NCBI GenBank assembly: GCA_934402395.1
Contig: CAKRTQ010000012.1
Span: forward strand, 1-64,000
DNA from: an uncultured Eubacteriales bacterium
GTDB lineage: Bacteria; Bacillota; Clostridia; Oscillospirales; CAG-272
Direction: 5' to 3'
Length of the DNA stretch: 64,000 nucleotides
Numbering within the stretch: position 1 is the first letter of the stretch; each line of letters starts with the position of its first letter. The translations under genes were made by a program, and so were the position numbers. Positions 40,943 to 50,434 of this stretch are shown here, in pieces. The notes beneath the pieces were generated by a model. That model was not told where the DNA came from and ran no database searches. It saw only the letters and a list, made by a program, of their open reading frames with translations.

Positions 40943-42691
40943 TTAAGCAATTATTTTATCGCTGTCGCGGAATTGCAGGCGGTAAAGCCCCGCATACACG
41001 CCGTCGAGTGCCATAAGCTCATCATGGGTGCCTTCTTCGGCAACGCTGCCGCCGGATATGACTGCTATCATGTCCGCGCTGCGTATCGTTGAAAGACGGT
41101 GCGCCACGACGATGGTCGTGCGTCCGCGGCAGAGCTCGTCAAGAGCCTGCTGAATAAGTATTTCCGTTGTATTGTCAAGAGCGGAGGTCGCTTCGTCAAG
41201 TATAAGTATCGCGGGGTCCTTGAGGAATACGCGCGCTATGCTGAGACGCTGTTTCTGCCCGCCGGAAAGTCTGACGCCGCGTTCACCTATCTCGGTGTCG
41301 TAGCCGTGCTCAAGCGACATTACCCAGTCGTGTATATTGGCCCGGCGCGCCGCCTCAATGACTTCTTCATCGGTGGCGTCAAGTTTGCCGTAAAGGATAT
41401 TGTCGCGTATCGAACCGTTGAAAAGAAAAACGTCCTGCTGCACGATACCTATGTTTTTGCGCAGCGAATCAAGCGTTACATCATTTATATCCTTACCGTC
41501 AATGCGTATCGAGCCGCTGTTTACCGGATAAAAATGCGGTATGAGGTGGCATATGGTGGTCTTTCCGCCGCCCGACGGACCGACAAGCGCCAGCGTGCTG
41601 CCGTGCGGAATGTGCAGATTTATTCCGTGAAGCACCTCAGACGAATGCGCCTCGGGGTCGGACGATGTATATGAAAACTCAACATTTTCAATGTCGATAT
41701 CGCCCCGCACACGTCCGAGGACCTCGGCGTCCGTTTTTTCCTTTTCCGGCTCAACGTCCATTATCTCGCAAAAGCGTTCAAAACCGCTCACGCCGTTCTG
41801 GTATTGCTCCATGAAGTTTATCAGCGTGGTAATGGGAGAAATAAAGAGGTTTACCGAAACGATAAAGGCGGAGTAATCCGCAAAGTCGATTCTGCCGGCA
41901 TACAGGAATATGCCGCCCGCGATGAGGATGATCACATTGAAAACATCTGTGATGAAGGACGATGAGGAATGGAACGCCGCCATTGCGCGGTAAGCGCGGC
42001 GGCAGGCATCGACGAACTGGCTGTTGCCCACCTCAAATTTTTCAAGCTCTTTTTCGGCGTTTGTATAGGCTTTTGTAACACGTATGCCGGAAATACTGCT
42101 TTCTATCGCGGCATTTATAACGGCATTGCTGCGCCGGCGGTCGGTAAACGCCTCGCGCATTCTGCGGCGCAGGCGCATTGAAACTATGATCAGTATCGGA
42201 ACACAAACGAAGATTATAAGGGTGAGCCAGACATTTATCATACAGAGATAAATGAAGGAGCCTATTATCATTACGGTGCTGATTATGAGGTTTTCGGGAC
42301 CGTGGTGCGCCAGCTCGCAGACATCAAAGAGGTCGCTTGTGAGGCGTGTCATGATCTTGCCCGTTTCATGGTCGTCAAAGAATGAGAAAGGCAGCCGCTC
42401 AAGGTGAGCAAACATATCGCGCCGCATCTGTGCCTGCATCGCAGTGCCTATCATGTGACCGTCATACTGGACAAAATAGCGCAGAAGAAGGCGCAGAACG
42501 TAAAGCCCGAGCACTATGAGTCCGGCAAATATCACGCCGCGGAAGTTTTTGTTCGGAATAAGGTCGTTCAGCATCCGCCGTGTGACAATGGGATATACCA
42601 TGCCAATCACGGATATGAGCAGGGAGGCGGTCATATCCATGGCAAACATGAATCTGTGCGGTTTGTAATAGGCTATAAAGCGTTTTAACAT
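40943..42691 (-). CDS. ABC transporter, fused membrane and ATPase domains
   Basis: The 582-residue half-transporter has six helices (residues 1-300) and a nucleotide-binding domain with GPSGGGKTT (Walker A), LSGGQKQR, AILILDEATSALD and AHRLS. It is MsbA/LmrA-like, working as a dimer in the cytoplasmic membrane, and may export lipid or drugs. Single gene without a partner half-transporter. Start ATG follows GGAAGGAAAAAC. Confidence 0.95.
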   Translation of the reverse strand: MLKRFIAYYKPHRFMFAMDMTASLLISVIGMVYPIVTRRMLNDLIPNKNFRGVIFAGLIVLGLYVLRLLLRYFVQYDGHMIGTAMQAQMRRDMFAHLERLPFSFFDDHETGKIMTRLTSDLFDVCELAHHGPENLIISTVMIIGSFIYLCMINVWLTLIIFVCVPILIIVSMRLRRRMREAFTDRRRSNAVINAAIESSISGIRVTKAYTNAEKELEKFEVGNSQFVDACRRAYRAMAAFHSSSSFITDVFNVIILIAGGIFLYAGRIDFADYSAFIVSVNLFISPITTLINFMEQYQNGVSGFERFCEIMDVEPEKEKTDAEVLGRVRGDIDIENVEFSYTSSDPEAHSSEVLHGINLHIPHGSTLALVGPSGGGKTTICHLIPHFYPVNSGSIRIDGKDINDVTLDSLRKNIGIVQQDVFLFNGSIRDNILYGKLDATDEEVIEAARRANIHDWVMSLEHGYDTEIGERGVRLSGGQKQRLSIARVFLKDPAILILDEATSALDNTTEILIQQALDELCRGRTTIVVAHRLSTIRSADMIAVISGGSVAEEGTHDELMALDGVYAGLYRLQFRDSDKIIA

Positions 42692-42709
42692 GATGTTTTT
42701 CCTTCCGAT

Positions 42710-43948
42710 TCAATGCCCGGCGGCTTCCTGCTCGCGGTGCTGCTTCACAAGAGCCACGTTGCGTTCGTGTCCCGCTCTTGTTTCGGCATAAAGCATGAAT
42801 CTGTTGGTGTCTGTGACAAAGAAATAGTTGGAGCTTTCGGAATCCGGCGATATCGCGCAGGTAAGAGCCTGATAAGACGGGTTGCATATCGCTCCGGGCG
42901 GCAGACCGTTGGCAACATAGGTGTTGTAGGGACTGTCAAAGTTGAGCTGCTCGGCTTTTATCTCGGCGGGCTTTTCGCCCTTGGCAACGAGCCATGCGTA
43001 AACGGTGGTCGCATCGCATTCAAGGTGCGGATAATCGGATGGCTTGGCGAGGCGGTTGTGTATGACTGCCGAAACCTTGTCAAAGTCCGAGGCATAATAG
43101 GCTTCCTTTTCGATTATCGAGGCTATCGTGACTATCTGGTCAACGGTAAAGCCGCTTTTTTCGGTGTATTCGCGGAGCTGGCGGTTGTATACCTCGTCAA
43201 AACGGCCAAGCAGCTTGTTTATATAGTAGCTTTCGGAGTTGTCGGTGTAAAAATCGTAGGTGTCGGGGTAGAGATAACCCTCAAGCCGGTAATGCCTGCC
43301 GCCTGTCATGTCTATATCGGCAATAAAGTCGTAATTGTATTCTCCGTTGTTTATTGCGTCGATAAAGCCCTCGCGCGTTCCTATTCCGTTTGAGGTGAAA
43401 AGCCCGATTATATCCTCAACGTTATAGCCCTCGGGAATAGTCAGGCGTATGGTAGAGCGCGTGCTGCTGGGACGCAGACTTATCAGCAGCTCATCATAGT
43501 TCATCATGCCGTTTACAGTGTGTACGCCCGCGACAAAGGCGTATTTGTCGGGATTTTCGGCGATGTATCTGTCAACGTGCTTCAGTTTTGAGTAGAGTCT
43601 GAAGAGCCACGGGTATTTTATTACGCCGTCCTCTGCCAGTATTTCCGAAATATCTGAGGCGGAGGCATACTCGGGAACTTCGATCTCCACCTCCTCGCTG
43701 TTTTTTACAAAGGCGTACATATCGTTGGCGCAGCTTATGGCAAAAAAGGCGAGCGCGGCGGAAACTATGATTATGAAGCTGATGTAGAGCACGGTTTTGA
43801 GCACTGCCATTATCGTACTCGAGGTCTCGGTATATCCGGGCTTTTTGGTGGGGTCCTCGGTCATCCACGCCGGCGGAGTCACCTGACGGCGGCGCGGCGG
43901 GTTCCCACGGACGCTTTTTTTGTTGCTCCTGTCATTTTTGTTAAGCAT
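42710..43948 (-). CDS. mltG: Endolytic murein transglycosylase
   Basis: I favour the ATG at 43948, nine bases after AAGG; an ATG two codons earlier is also possible. The 412-residue protein has a cytoplasmic basic segment, one membrane helix (about 50-75), a LysM-like or YceG N-domain, and the catalytic YceG region VTIASIIEKEAYYASDFDKVSAV with the active-site glutamate. It cleaves nascent peptidoglycan strands and terminates their elongation. The C-terminal NYFFVTDTNRFMLYAETRAGHERN motif is typical. Its neighbours (CPBP protease, ABC exporter) do not suggest an operon function. Confidence 0.95.
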   Translation of the reverse strand: MLNKNDRSNKKSVRGNPPRRRQVTPPAWMTEDPTKKPGYTETSSTIMAVLKTVLYISFIIIVSAALAFFAISCANDMYAFVKNSEEVEIEVPEYASASDISEILAEDGVIKYPWLFRLYSKLKHVDRYIAENPDKYAFVAGVHTVNGMMNYDELLISLRPSSTRSTIRLTIPEGYNVEDIIGLFTSNGIGTREGFIDAINNGEYNYDFIADIDMTGGRHYRLEGYLYPDTYDFYTDNSESYYINKLLGRFDEVYNRQLREYTEKSGFTVDQIVTIASIIEKEAYYASDFDKVSAVIHNRLAKPSDYPHLECDATTVYAWLVAKGEKPAEIKAEQLNFDSPYNTYVANGLPPGAICNPSYQALTCAISPDSESSNYFFVTDTNRFMLYAETRAGHERNVALVKQHREQEAAGH

Positions 43949-43971
43949 TTTCATATACCTTGTTTTGTGTT

Positions 43972-45045
43972 TTATTTAATAAACAGCATTACGGCAATAT
44001 AGATAAGATAGCAAAGCAGTGCCGACGGTGCGAGAAACGCCCGCAGATTGCCGGCAAGCGCACGCTTTAACGCGCCGCCGCGCGGGGCATCGTCCGTACC
44101 CCGGTCAGACATGATCTGCCTGCGGTAATCGGGTTTTATGTCGTTATCCGAATACCACCCGTAAAGTCTGGCAGCTTCGCCGCAAAAGACGACCATCGAA
44201 AGCAGAAAAAGAAGCCCGACGATCAGAAAGTAAAGAGTCTTGCCGCCCGCATCGTATACCGTCCGCCAGAGCGGCGGCGCAAACAGTGAGATCAGATTGT
44301 ATCCGAGATGTACGCAGAATGCGGCAAAGAATGACCGCGCCGAATAAAGCGTGAGCGCTAGCAGTATGCCGGAGAAAAAATAAACGGGAAAGGACTGCAG
44401 GTCAAAATGCAGCATGGCAAACCAGACCGCCGTCAGTACCACGGCGCTGAAGCTTCCGCTGTCGGATTCATATTCCGCACACATGACCGAGCGGAACACA
44501 AATTCCTCGCAAAAGGCTGGCAGGGCGGCGTAAACCGTCGCCAGGTACAGTATGCTGACCGCACCTCCGCCGGACGGTGCCGAAAATGCGCCGTAAAGCG
44601 TGTAGGTCTTTGAAAAATCATCGTAGCCCGATGCCGCAAAGCCAAGCAGCAGCGATCCCGCAGATGCGGCGACCACAGCCGATATAACAAGCAGCAGTGA
44701 ATTCAGTCCGAACGGAACAAAGCGCAGCCGCCGGAAGCTCACGCGGCAGGTGCGTATATATATAACTGCCGGTACCATGAATATGAGGACCTGAACGACT
44801 GTCAGCAGTATGACCTCATTGTCGCGGTCAAATATTCCGGGAGAAATCAGCCTTACGAGCAGCAAAAGCACAAATACGCCAAGCACGAGAAGCGGAGCGG
44901 TAAGCGATGGAGCAAACCGGCGTTTTTTCTCTGTCTGCTCCGGCGCGTTCTCCGGCGCGGGTCCGGCGCGTTCGGCGCTTTGCGGTGTGCCGGCGCCGTA
45001 TGGCGGCGGTGCATCCGCTGCTGTATGTTTTTTGCGATCCTGCAT
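43972..45045 (-). CDS. CPBP-family intramembrane metalloprotease
   Basis: The 357-residue protein has about eight membrane helices. The glutamate motif EEFVFRSVM (EExxxR), then HFDLQ and FCVHLGYN supply the CPBP (CAAX/Abi) active-site residues. The first 45 residues are a hydrophilic, proline-rich cytoplasmic tail. Family members process prenylated proteins or bacteriocin-related substrates; the target here is unknown. Confidence 0.9.
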   Translation of the reverse strand: MQDRKKHTAADAPPPYGAGTPQSAERAGPAPENAPEQTEKKRRFAPSLTAPLLVLGVFVLLLLVRLISPGIFDRDNEVILLTVVQVLIFMVPAVIYIRTCRVSFRRLRFVPFGLNSLLLVISAVVAASAGSLLLGFAASGYDDFSKTYTLYGAFSAPSGGGAVSILYLATVYAALPAFCEEFVFRSVMCAEYESDSGSFSAVVLTAVWFAMLHFDLQSFPVYFFSGILLALTLYSARSFFAAFCVHLGYNLISLFAPPLWRTVYDAGGKTLYFLIVGLLFLLSMVVFCGEAARLYGWYSDNDIKPDYRRQIMSDRGTDDAPRGGALKRALAGNLRAFLAPSALLCYLIYIAVMLFIK

Positions 45046-45069
45046 CGGATCACCGCCTTTCTGCTGTTT

Positions 45070-45609
45070 TCAGTCTGCGATTATGCCGTGACGTATCGCG
45101 CGTGCGGTATCGTCTCCGCAAAGTGCGGCTGCAATGGCGAGCCCGAAATCGACCGCCGCGCCCATTCCCGCAGCCGTGATGCGGCGTCGGTCGCTCACCA
45201 CGTGCGCTTCTGCGTGTGTTGCGCCGATGAGGTCTTTCTCAAAGCCGGGGTAGCAGGTCGCGCGGTGACCTTTGAGGTATCCGCGGTGTCCGAGCACCAT
45301 CGGCGCGGCGCATATGGCGCAGAGATACGCTCCGCAGCTGTCGGCGGCGGCAAGCGCCGCATCTACCGCGGGCGAGGCGTCAAGATTTTTGGCGCCGGGC
45401 ATACCGCCGGGAAGTATAACGGCTTCAATGTCGTGCAGCGTAAGGTCGCTGTCCGGAATGTCCGCTTTTACGGTTATACCGTGTGCGCCGCTTATCACAG
45501 TGCCGCCGATCCCGACGGTGGTGACTTCCTTGCCCGCGCGGCGCAGAATATCAAGAGGCGCCAGCGCCTCGACCTCTTCAAATCCGTTTGCGAGAAAAAG
45601 ATATACCAT
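45070..45609 (-). CDS. DJ-1/PfpI-family protein
   Basis: Start ATG 45609 follows AAGGAAGAAAAC; a longer frame upstream has no ribosome site. The 179-residue protein has GFEEVEALAP, LPGGMPGAKNL and the nucleophile elbow AICAAPMVL with Cys. It belongs to the YajL/ThiJ subgroup of DJ-1 proteins, implicated in protein or metabolite repair after carbonyl stress. Probably cotranscribed with the GNAT gene upstream. Confidence 0.93.
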   Translation of the reverse strand: MVYLFLANGFEEVEALAPLDILRRAGKEVTTVGIGGTVISGAHGITVKADIPDSDLTLHDIEAVILPGGMPGAKNLDASPAVDAALAAADSCGAYLCAICAAPMVLGHRGYLKGHRATCYPGFEKDLIGATHAEAHVVSDRRRITAAGMGAAVDFGLAIAAALCGDDTARAIRHGIIAD

Positions 45610-45664
45610 AATGTTTTCTTCCTTAATAGAGTAAATAAGATGTATTGATATATGCGCGGGGCGT

Positions 45665-46393
45665 TCAGTCCTCGCCCATCGAGCAATAAAATGACGCTCC
45701 GTCAAGCCTGTGCGCAATGCCGCCGGAAAGCGGAAGTATCATTCCGTAACTGCCTGCCGGGGCGGGAGCGGGAATGATGCCTGCGCGTCCCGGAATGTAC
45801 TCGTATACGGGGCGCACACCGTCTTTTGCCGCGCCGCAGAGCAGAAATGAATCACCGAGGCGGAAGTCTTCATACGATGCGCGGATGTATGATATGAACC
45901 CGCGCGAAGGCATGACCGTATTCCCGTTGCACGCGGGCGTCGGCATAGCCGACCGCACAAGTTTTGCCGATGCGGGAACGGTATAGCGCGGTATCCGCAG
46001 CTGCCCGGTATATCCGAAACGGCGGTATGTGTCGGCAAGGATCGTGTCGGCAGGTACGAGCGCGGTAAAACCGTATCCCTCGCGCGCGGCAAGCGCGCGC
46101 GCCGTTTCGCAAAGCAGGCGGAATCCGCCTTTGCCGCGGTATCCGGGAAGCACGCCGACGGCAAAAAGGTATATCCCGCGCAGGCTGCCGAAGGTCAGCG
46201 GAACGAGATTGCACATTCCCGCCGTCTGCCCGTCCGACGTGATAAAAACCGTTCGCGCATCGGATACACCGGCAAAAAGTGCGGCATCCTGCGCCGCATC
46301 GCGCGATGGGAAGCAGGCGCACCAGATCCTTGCCACATCGTCCGCAGTTGAAGCCGTGTTTTTTACGGTGATATCAAACTCCGGCATTGTCAC
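45665..46393 (-). CDS. GNAT-family N-acetyltransferase
   Basis: Start is GTG 46393 or ATG 46387; AAAGG is seven bases before the GTG. The 242-residue protein has the GNAT acetyl-CoA loop VGVLPGYRGKGGFRLL (Q/RxxGxG/A type) near 79-94. The C-terminal half resembles the sterol-carrier-like extension of Eis-type acetyltransferases, but shorter. Substrate unknown. Confidence 0.85.
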   Translation of the reverse strand: MTMPEFDITVKNTASTADDVARIWCACFPSRDAAQDAALFAGVSDARTVFITSDGQTAGMCNLVPLTFGSLRGIYLFAVGVLPGYRGKGGFRLLCETARALAAREGYGFTALVPADTILADTYRRFGYTGQLRIPRYTVPASAKLVRSAMPTPACNGNTVMPSRGFISYIRASYEDFRLGDSFLLCGAAKDGVRPVYEYIPGRAGIIPAPAPAGSYGMILPLSGGIAHRLDGASFYCSMGED

Positions 46394-46499
46394 AGCACTA
46401 CCTTTCAGAGTTTTATCTTAAACATACAATATTATATCATATTTTTCCCGCAGTTTCCATACCTATATTTTAATATTTCCTCAAAGAACGCGAAAATAC

Positions 46500-46527
46500 T
46501 TGACTTTCGCACTCAAAACGCTATAAT
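46500..46527 (+). promoter_or_regulatory. Promoter of the MATE transporter gene
   Basis: TTGACT (46500-46505) and TATAAT (46522-46527) with a 16-base spacer. Confidence 0.8.
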
Positions 46528-46593
46528 TATAATGGCGGTTCGGCGCGACTTTTTGCCTTGACGCCAATAACGTTTTTTGAAAAGGAAAAATCA

Positions 46594-48015
46594 ATGTCGG
46601 ATGTAAAAAAACGCGGGGGCAGGGAGATAGATTTTCTCGAAGGTCCGCTTACGCGCAATATTCTTCTGTTTACGCTTCCGGTAATGGCGACCGGTGTCCT
46701 GCAGTTTCTCTACAACGCGTCGGACTCGGCGGTCGTCGGCTGGCTCATCGGCAGAGATGCACTCGGCGCTGTCAGCTCCACCGGATCGCTCTCAAACCTG
46801 ATAACGGGACTTTTTATCGGTCTTTCGGTCGGCGCATCGGTCACGGTCTCGCACGCAATTGGCTCGCGCCGCTTTGATGATGCCCGAGATACCGTGCAGA
46901 CATCGATAACGCTCAGCTGTATTCTCGGCATTGTCGTTGCCTTTTTCGGCTTTTTTGCCTGCAAGCCGCTGCTTGAGCTTATGGGAACGGTCGATGAGTG
47001 TATCGAACAGTCAACGAGATATATGAAAATAGTGTTTCTCGGCATTCCTGCGCAGATGGTGTATAACTACGGCACATCGATATTGCGTGCAAACGGCGAC
47101 ACAAAAAATCCGCTCATATTCCTTGTTATATCGGGTGCTGTCAATGTTGTTCTCAACATCACGCTTGTGTTCTTTTTCAGAGATGTGTGGGGAGTCGCCG
47201 CGGCTACCATCGCATCGCAGTATCTTTCCGCCTTTCTTACCGTTCGTCTGCTTTGCAGAATTGACGGGTGCTGCCGTCTTGACCTTGCGCATCTTTATAT
47301 AAAGAAGGAAAAACTGCTCAAAATACTGCGCATAGGTCTGCCGGCGGGCATTCAGAGCGTACTGTTCTCGTTTTCAAACGTTATCATTCAGTCGTCAATA
47401 AATTCATTCGGCAATGCCGCGGTAGTTGCCGGCAACGGCGCCGGAGCAAATGTGGACGGTCTTATATACATAGCCCAGAACTCATTCTATCACGCCGCGC
47501 TGACGTTTACCGGTCAGAACCTCGGCGGTCATAAGCTCGGACGCATACGCAAATCCTGCCGCGACTGCATGATACTTGTCAGCATTGTGGGACTTATCAT
47601 AGGGCTGGGGTGCTATGCTGCGGGTCCGGAGCTGCTTTCGATATTTGCGCGCAATGATGCCGATGTTATAAAATACGGCATGACCCGTCTGCTTTATATG
47701 GGCGTTCCGTATTTTCTGTGCGGCACCATGGAGGTAATGTCAGGTACACTGCGCGGACTCGGTGCTTCAATGACATCAATGATAGTGTCTCTTATCGGTG
47801 CGTGCGTTTTCCGCGTCGTTTGGATAGGCACGGTGTTCAAGGCGGTCGGTACGCTTGAATCGATATACATTTCATTCCCCATCTCGTGGTTCCTCACCAC
47901 GCTCGCGGCATATATCTGCTACCGCGTTATATTCAGCCGTGTCGAACGCCGCATGGAGGCTTCCGATGGCGCCGCTGCGGTCGAATCCGAACTGCACTCC
48001 GGCGGCGATGTCTGA
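46594..48015 (+). CDS. MATE-family efflux transporter
   Basis: I chose ATG 46594 after AAAAGGAAAAA (473 residues); an ATG 12 codons upstream lacks a ribosome site. Twelve membrane helices and the MATE starts (RNILLFTLPVMATGVLQFLYNASDSAVVGWLIG, then GASVTVSHAIGSRR) are present. MATE proteins export cationic or other small compounds using ion gradients. The AraC regulator 30 bases downstream may share the transcript. Confidence 0.95.
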   Translation: MSDVKKRGGREIDFLEGPLTRNILLFTLPVMATGVLQFLYNASDSAVVGWLIGRDALGAVSSTGSLSNLITGLFIGLSVGASVTVSHAIGSRRFDDARDTVQTSITLSCILGIVVAFFGFFACKPLLELMGTVDECIEQSTRYMKIVFLGIPAQMVYNYGTSILRANGDTKNPLIFLVISGAVNVVLNITLVFFFRDVWGVAAATIASQYLSAFLTVRLLCRIDGCCRLDLAHLYIKKEKLLKILRIGLPAGIQSVLFSFSNVIIQSSINSFGNAAVVAGNGAGANVDGLIYIAQNSFYHAALTFTGQNLGGHKLGRIRKSCRDCMILVSIVGLIIGLGCYAAGPELLSIFARNDADVIKYGMTRLLYMGVPYFLCGTMEVMSGTLRGLGASMTSMIVSLIGACVFRVVWIGTVFKAVGTLESIYISFPISWFLTTLAAYICYRVIFSRVERRMEASDGAAAVESELHSGGDV

Positions 48016-48045
48016 TCTGTAAAAAAACAAAAAGGAGCGGAGCGT

Positions 48046-48930
48046 ATGCGAAAGACTATATTCCTCCCGCTTGCGGGAGAGCGTGCGGTAAAATTCAGAT
48101 ATGCCCGCGAAAACGTTTCTCCCGAGACATATTATGACCATATGCATGACCACCCGTTTTTTGAGATATGCATTCCGATCTCCGGGTCAATGGTGCACAT
48201 AGCGGGAGGCAGAACGCACAGTCTATCGTATGGCGATGTATATTTCTGCCGTCCGGGAGAGCTGCATTACGCGCTTGCCGCCGAGGTATCGGTGTATGAA
48301 AGATACGCATTCTGGATACCTGCCGATGCGTACTCATGGACCGGCGGCGAAGCCGGCGATCCGCTTGCCCTGTTCTCGGATCCGAGGCTTGACGGAGCAA
48401 ACGTTGTGCGCATCGACTCATCGCGCATGGGGGAATTTGCGCAGCTGCTCGACGCCGTACGCGGCGAAATGAGATCGCAGTCTCCGGGCGCACCGCTTGC
48501 GATATTCTGCCGGTTTACGGAACTGATGCTTTTTATATGTGATGTGGCGGTGCTCAACGCAGGCGACAGCGACGGCATAAACGGGCGCGAGCATTCACCT
48601 GCTATTATCCATAACGTGATAAGGTACGTGCGCGACAATTACCGCACGGTAACGGGGATCGATGAGGTGGCTGATCATTTTTATCTTAACAAGGATTACC
48701 TCACGCGTGTTTTCAAAAAATTCACCGGCTTTACCGTGCACGACTATATAAGAAGCGTAAGAATAAGCAAAAGCCGTATGATGCTTGACGGCGGCGCGGG
48801 CGTGACCGAGGTGGCGTTTGCCTGCGGATTCAACAGCACCTCGTACTTTATACGCGTGTTCACGCGTGCGGTCGGGGTCTCGCCCGGAGAGTACCGCAGA
48901 ACCGGAAAGAACGGCACAATAAACGAATAG
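48046..48930 (+). CDS. AraC-family regulator with cupin sensor
   Basis: The 294-residue protein has an N-terminal cupin (HMHDHPFFEICIPISGSM, then GDVYFCRPGELHYAL) typical of sugar-responsive AraC proteins. Two helix-turn-helix motifs lie at the C-terminus (GIDEVADHFYLNKDYLTRVFKKFTG and VAFACGFNSTSYFIRVFTRAVG). It stands just before the uptake-like region at 49-60 kb and may control it; this is inferred from position. Confidence 0.93.
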   Translation: MRKTIFLPLAGERAVKFRYARENVSPETYYDHMHDHPFFEICIPISGSMVHIAGGRTHSLSYGDVYFCRPGELHYALAAEVSVYERYAFWIPADAYSWTGGEAGDPLALFSDPRLDGANVVRIDSSRMGEFAQLLDAVRGEMRSQSPGAPLAIFCRFTELMLFICDVAVLNAGDSDGINGREHSPAIIHNVIRYVRDNYRTVTGIDEVADHFYLNKDYLTRVFKKFTGFTVHDYIRSVRISKSRMMLDGGAGVTEVAFACGFNSTSYFIRVFTRAVGVSPGEYRRTGKNGTINE

Positions 48931-48984
48931 TCCGCGGTAGTCGCTTTTTTGCATCCGTGATCGGACAGCAGGTGTTAATCGAAT

Positions 48985-49013
48985 AAAAAAACGACCGCAA
49001 AGGTCGTTTTTTT
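48985..49013 (+). terminator. Terminator after AraC gene
   Basis: AAAAAACGACC, loop GCAAA, GGTCGTTTTTTT: a symmetric stem with T tract. Confidence 0.85.
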
Positions 49014-49100
49014 ATTATTTTTGGTAGTTATATTTATATTATTGCGTCACCTGATGCGCTATAATGGTGATAAAGTACAATTGAAAAAGAAGGTTCTGTG

Positions 49101-50408
49101 ATGTCCTGCATTGTTTACGAAAAAAAGATTCCCGTTTACGGTGAATTTGATGTCTGTGTGCTCGGCGGCGGTCCCGCAGGCGCGGCTGCTGCTGCCGAAG
49201 CGGCAAGATGCGGCAGCCGTGTGCTGCTCTGCGAGGCGTCGGGAATGCTCGGCGGCATGGCGACAACGGCTCTGGTCGGTCCCTTTATGACCTCATACGA
49301 CCGCGACGGTAATAAATGCGTGGTCGGCGGAATATTTGAAGAGACCGTGCGGCGCATGGCGGAGATCGGCGGAGCAATAACGCCCGACAAGACCGACGCA
49401 CCGAGCGTATACACCTCGTTCCTCAAAAAATATCACCGTCATGTCACCCCGTTCGATTCGTTTGCCCTTCAGCTTACATTTGACCGGATGACACGCGAGG
49501 CGGGCGTTCATGTGCTGCTCTACACGAGGTTTGCCGACAGTGTGACCGAGGAGGGGCGCATCCGCGAGGTCATTCTTGATGCGCCGCAGGGTCTTATCGC
49601 GGTGCGCGCCGGAATTTTCATCGACGCGACAGGAAACGCCGATGTTGCCGCAGCTTCGGGTGTCCCCGTTTGGTTCGGCGGTGAGGATGGAAGCAACCCG
49701 CAGCCCGGAACACTGTTTTTTGAGGTTGACGGAGCTGACGACGCGGCGTTTGCCGGTTATGCCAAGCGTCCGGAAATGCCGGTAAAGGCGTACCGTATGC
49801 CCGAGGCGGGATGCTACAAGGTCAATCACGAGCGTGTTTACGGCGTAAATGCCAATGATGCCGACAGCATGACCGCCGCACATATGCGCGGCAGGGAACA
49901 GGTACTTGAATCGTATGAAAAGCTGCGCCGCGCACCGGGATTTGAAAACTGTCGGATAGCACAGGTGGCTTCCGTGTTCGGAATACGCGAGAGCCGCCAT
50001 ATAAAGGGCAGATATATGCTCACGGTGAGTGACCTCGCCGACGGCGTGGTGTTCCCGGATGCGATAGCCTGTCTCGGCTACGGTATGGATGTACACAGCC
50101 GTGACGGTATGGTCAAGGGCGGCTTTCACGATGAGGTAGCACCCGTCTACACTGTGCCGTACCGCAGTATGCTTCCGCTCGGATGCGATAATCTGCTGGT
50201 CGCAGGCAGATCGATCTCCGCAGAGTCACAGGCGGCGGGGGCGGTGCGCATCATGCCCTGCTGCATGGCTATGGGGCAGGCTGCGGGCTGTGCCGCGTCA
50301 ATGGCGTCGGCTGGCGGCACAGCGCCTGCCGATATAGATGTCGGCGCTCTCAAAAAAACTCTTTCCGCTCACGGTGCGATACTTCCCGGTGATGCCGGCG
50401 ACAAATAA
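49101..50408 (+). CDS. FAD-dependent oxidoreductase
   Basis: Start ATG 49101, seven bases after AGAAGG. The 435-residue protein opens with a Rossmann FAD motif (VLGGGPAGAAAAAEAARCG), the GGMAT segment, and a second FAD site ATGNADVAAASG. A C-terminal FAD motif (LLVAGRSISAESQAAGAVRIMP) completes the FAD_oxidored family pattern. Members often sit in carbohydrate loci in Bacteroidetes and Clostridia. A TATAAT (49060-49065) upstream lacks a clear -35. The solute-binding lipoprotein gene follows after 26 bases. Confidence 0.9.
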   Translation: MSCIVYEKKIPVYGEFDVCVLGGGPAGAAAAAEAARCGSRVLLCEASGMLGGMATTALVGPFMTSYDRDGNKCVVGGIFEETVRRMAEIGGAITPDKTDAPSVYTSFLKKYHRHVTPFDSFALQLTFDRMTREAGVHVLLYTRFADSVTEEGRIREVILDAPQGLIAVRAGIFIDATGNADVAAASGVPVWFGGEDGSNPQPGTLFFEVDGADDAAFAGYAKRPEMPVKAYRMPEAGCYKVNHERVYGVNANDADSMTAAHMRGREQVLESYEKLRRAPGFENCRIAQVASVFGIRESRHIKGRYMLTVSDLADGVVFPDAIACLGYGMDVHSRDGMVKGGFHDEVAPVYTVPYRSMLPLGCDNLLVAGRSISAESQAAGAVRIMPCCMAMGQAAGCAASMASAGGTAPADIDVGALKKTLSAHGAILPGDAGDK

Positions 50409-50434
50409 TTATGACGAAAGGAAAACGTATTATC

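Noticed and set aside
49021..49097. Strong sigma-A promoter before the oxidoreductase gene
   Set aside because: TATAAT is clear, but no -35 hexamer fits at 16-18 bases; I kept only a mention.
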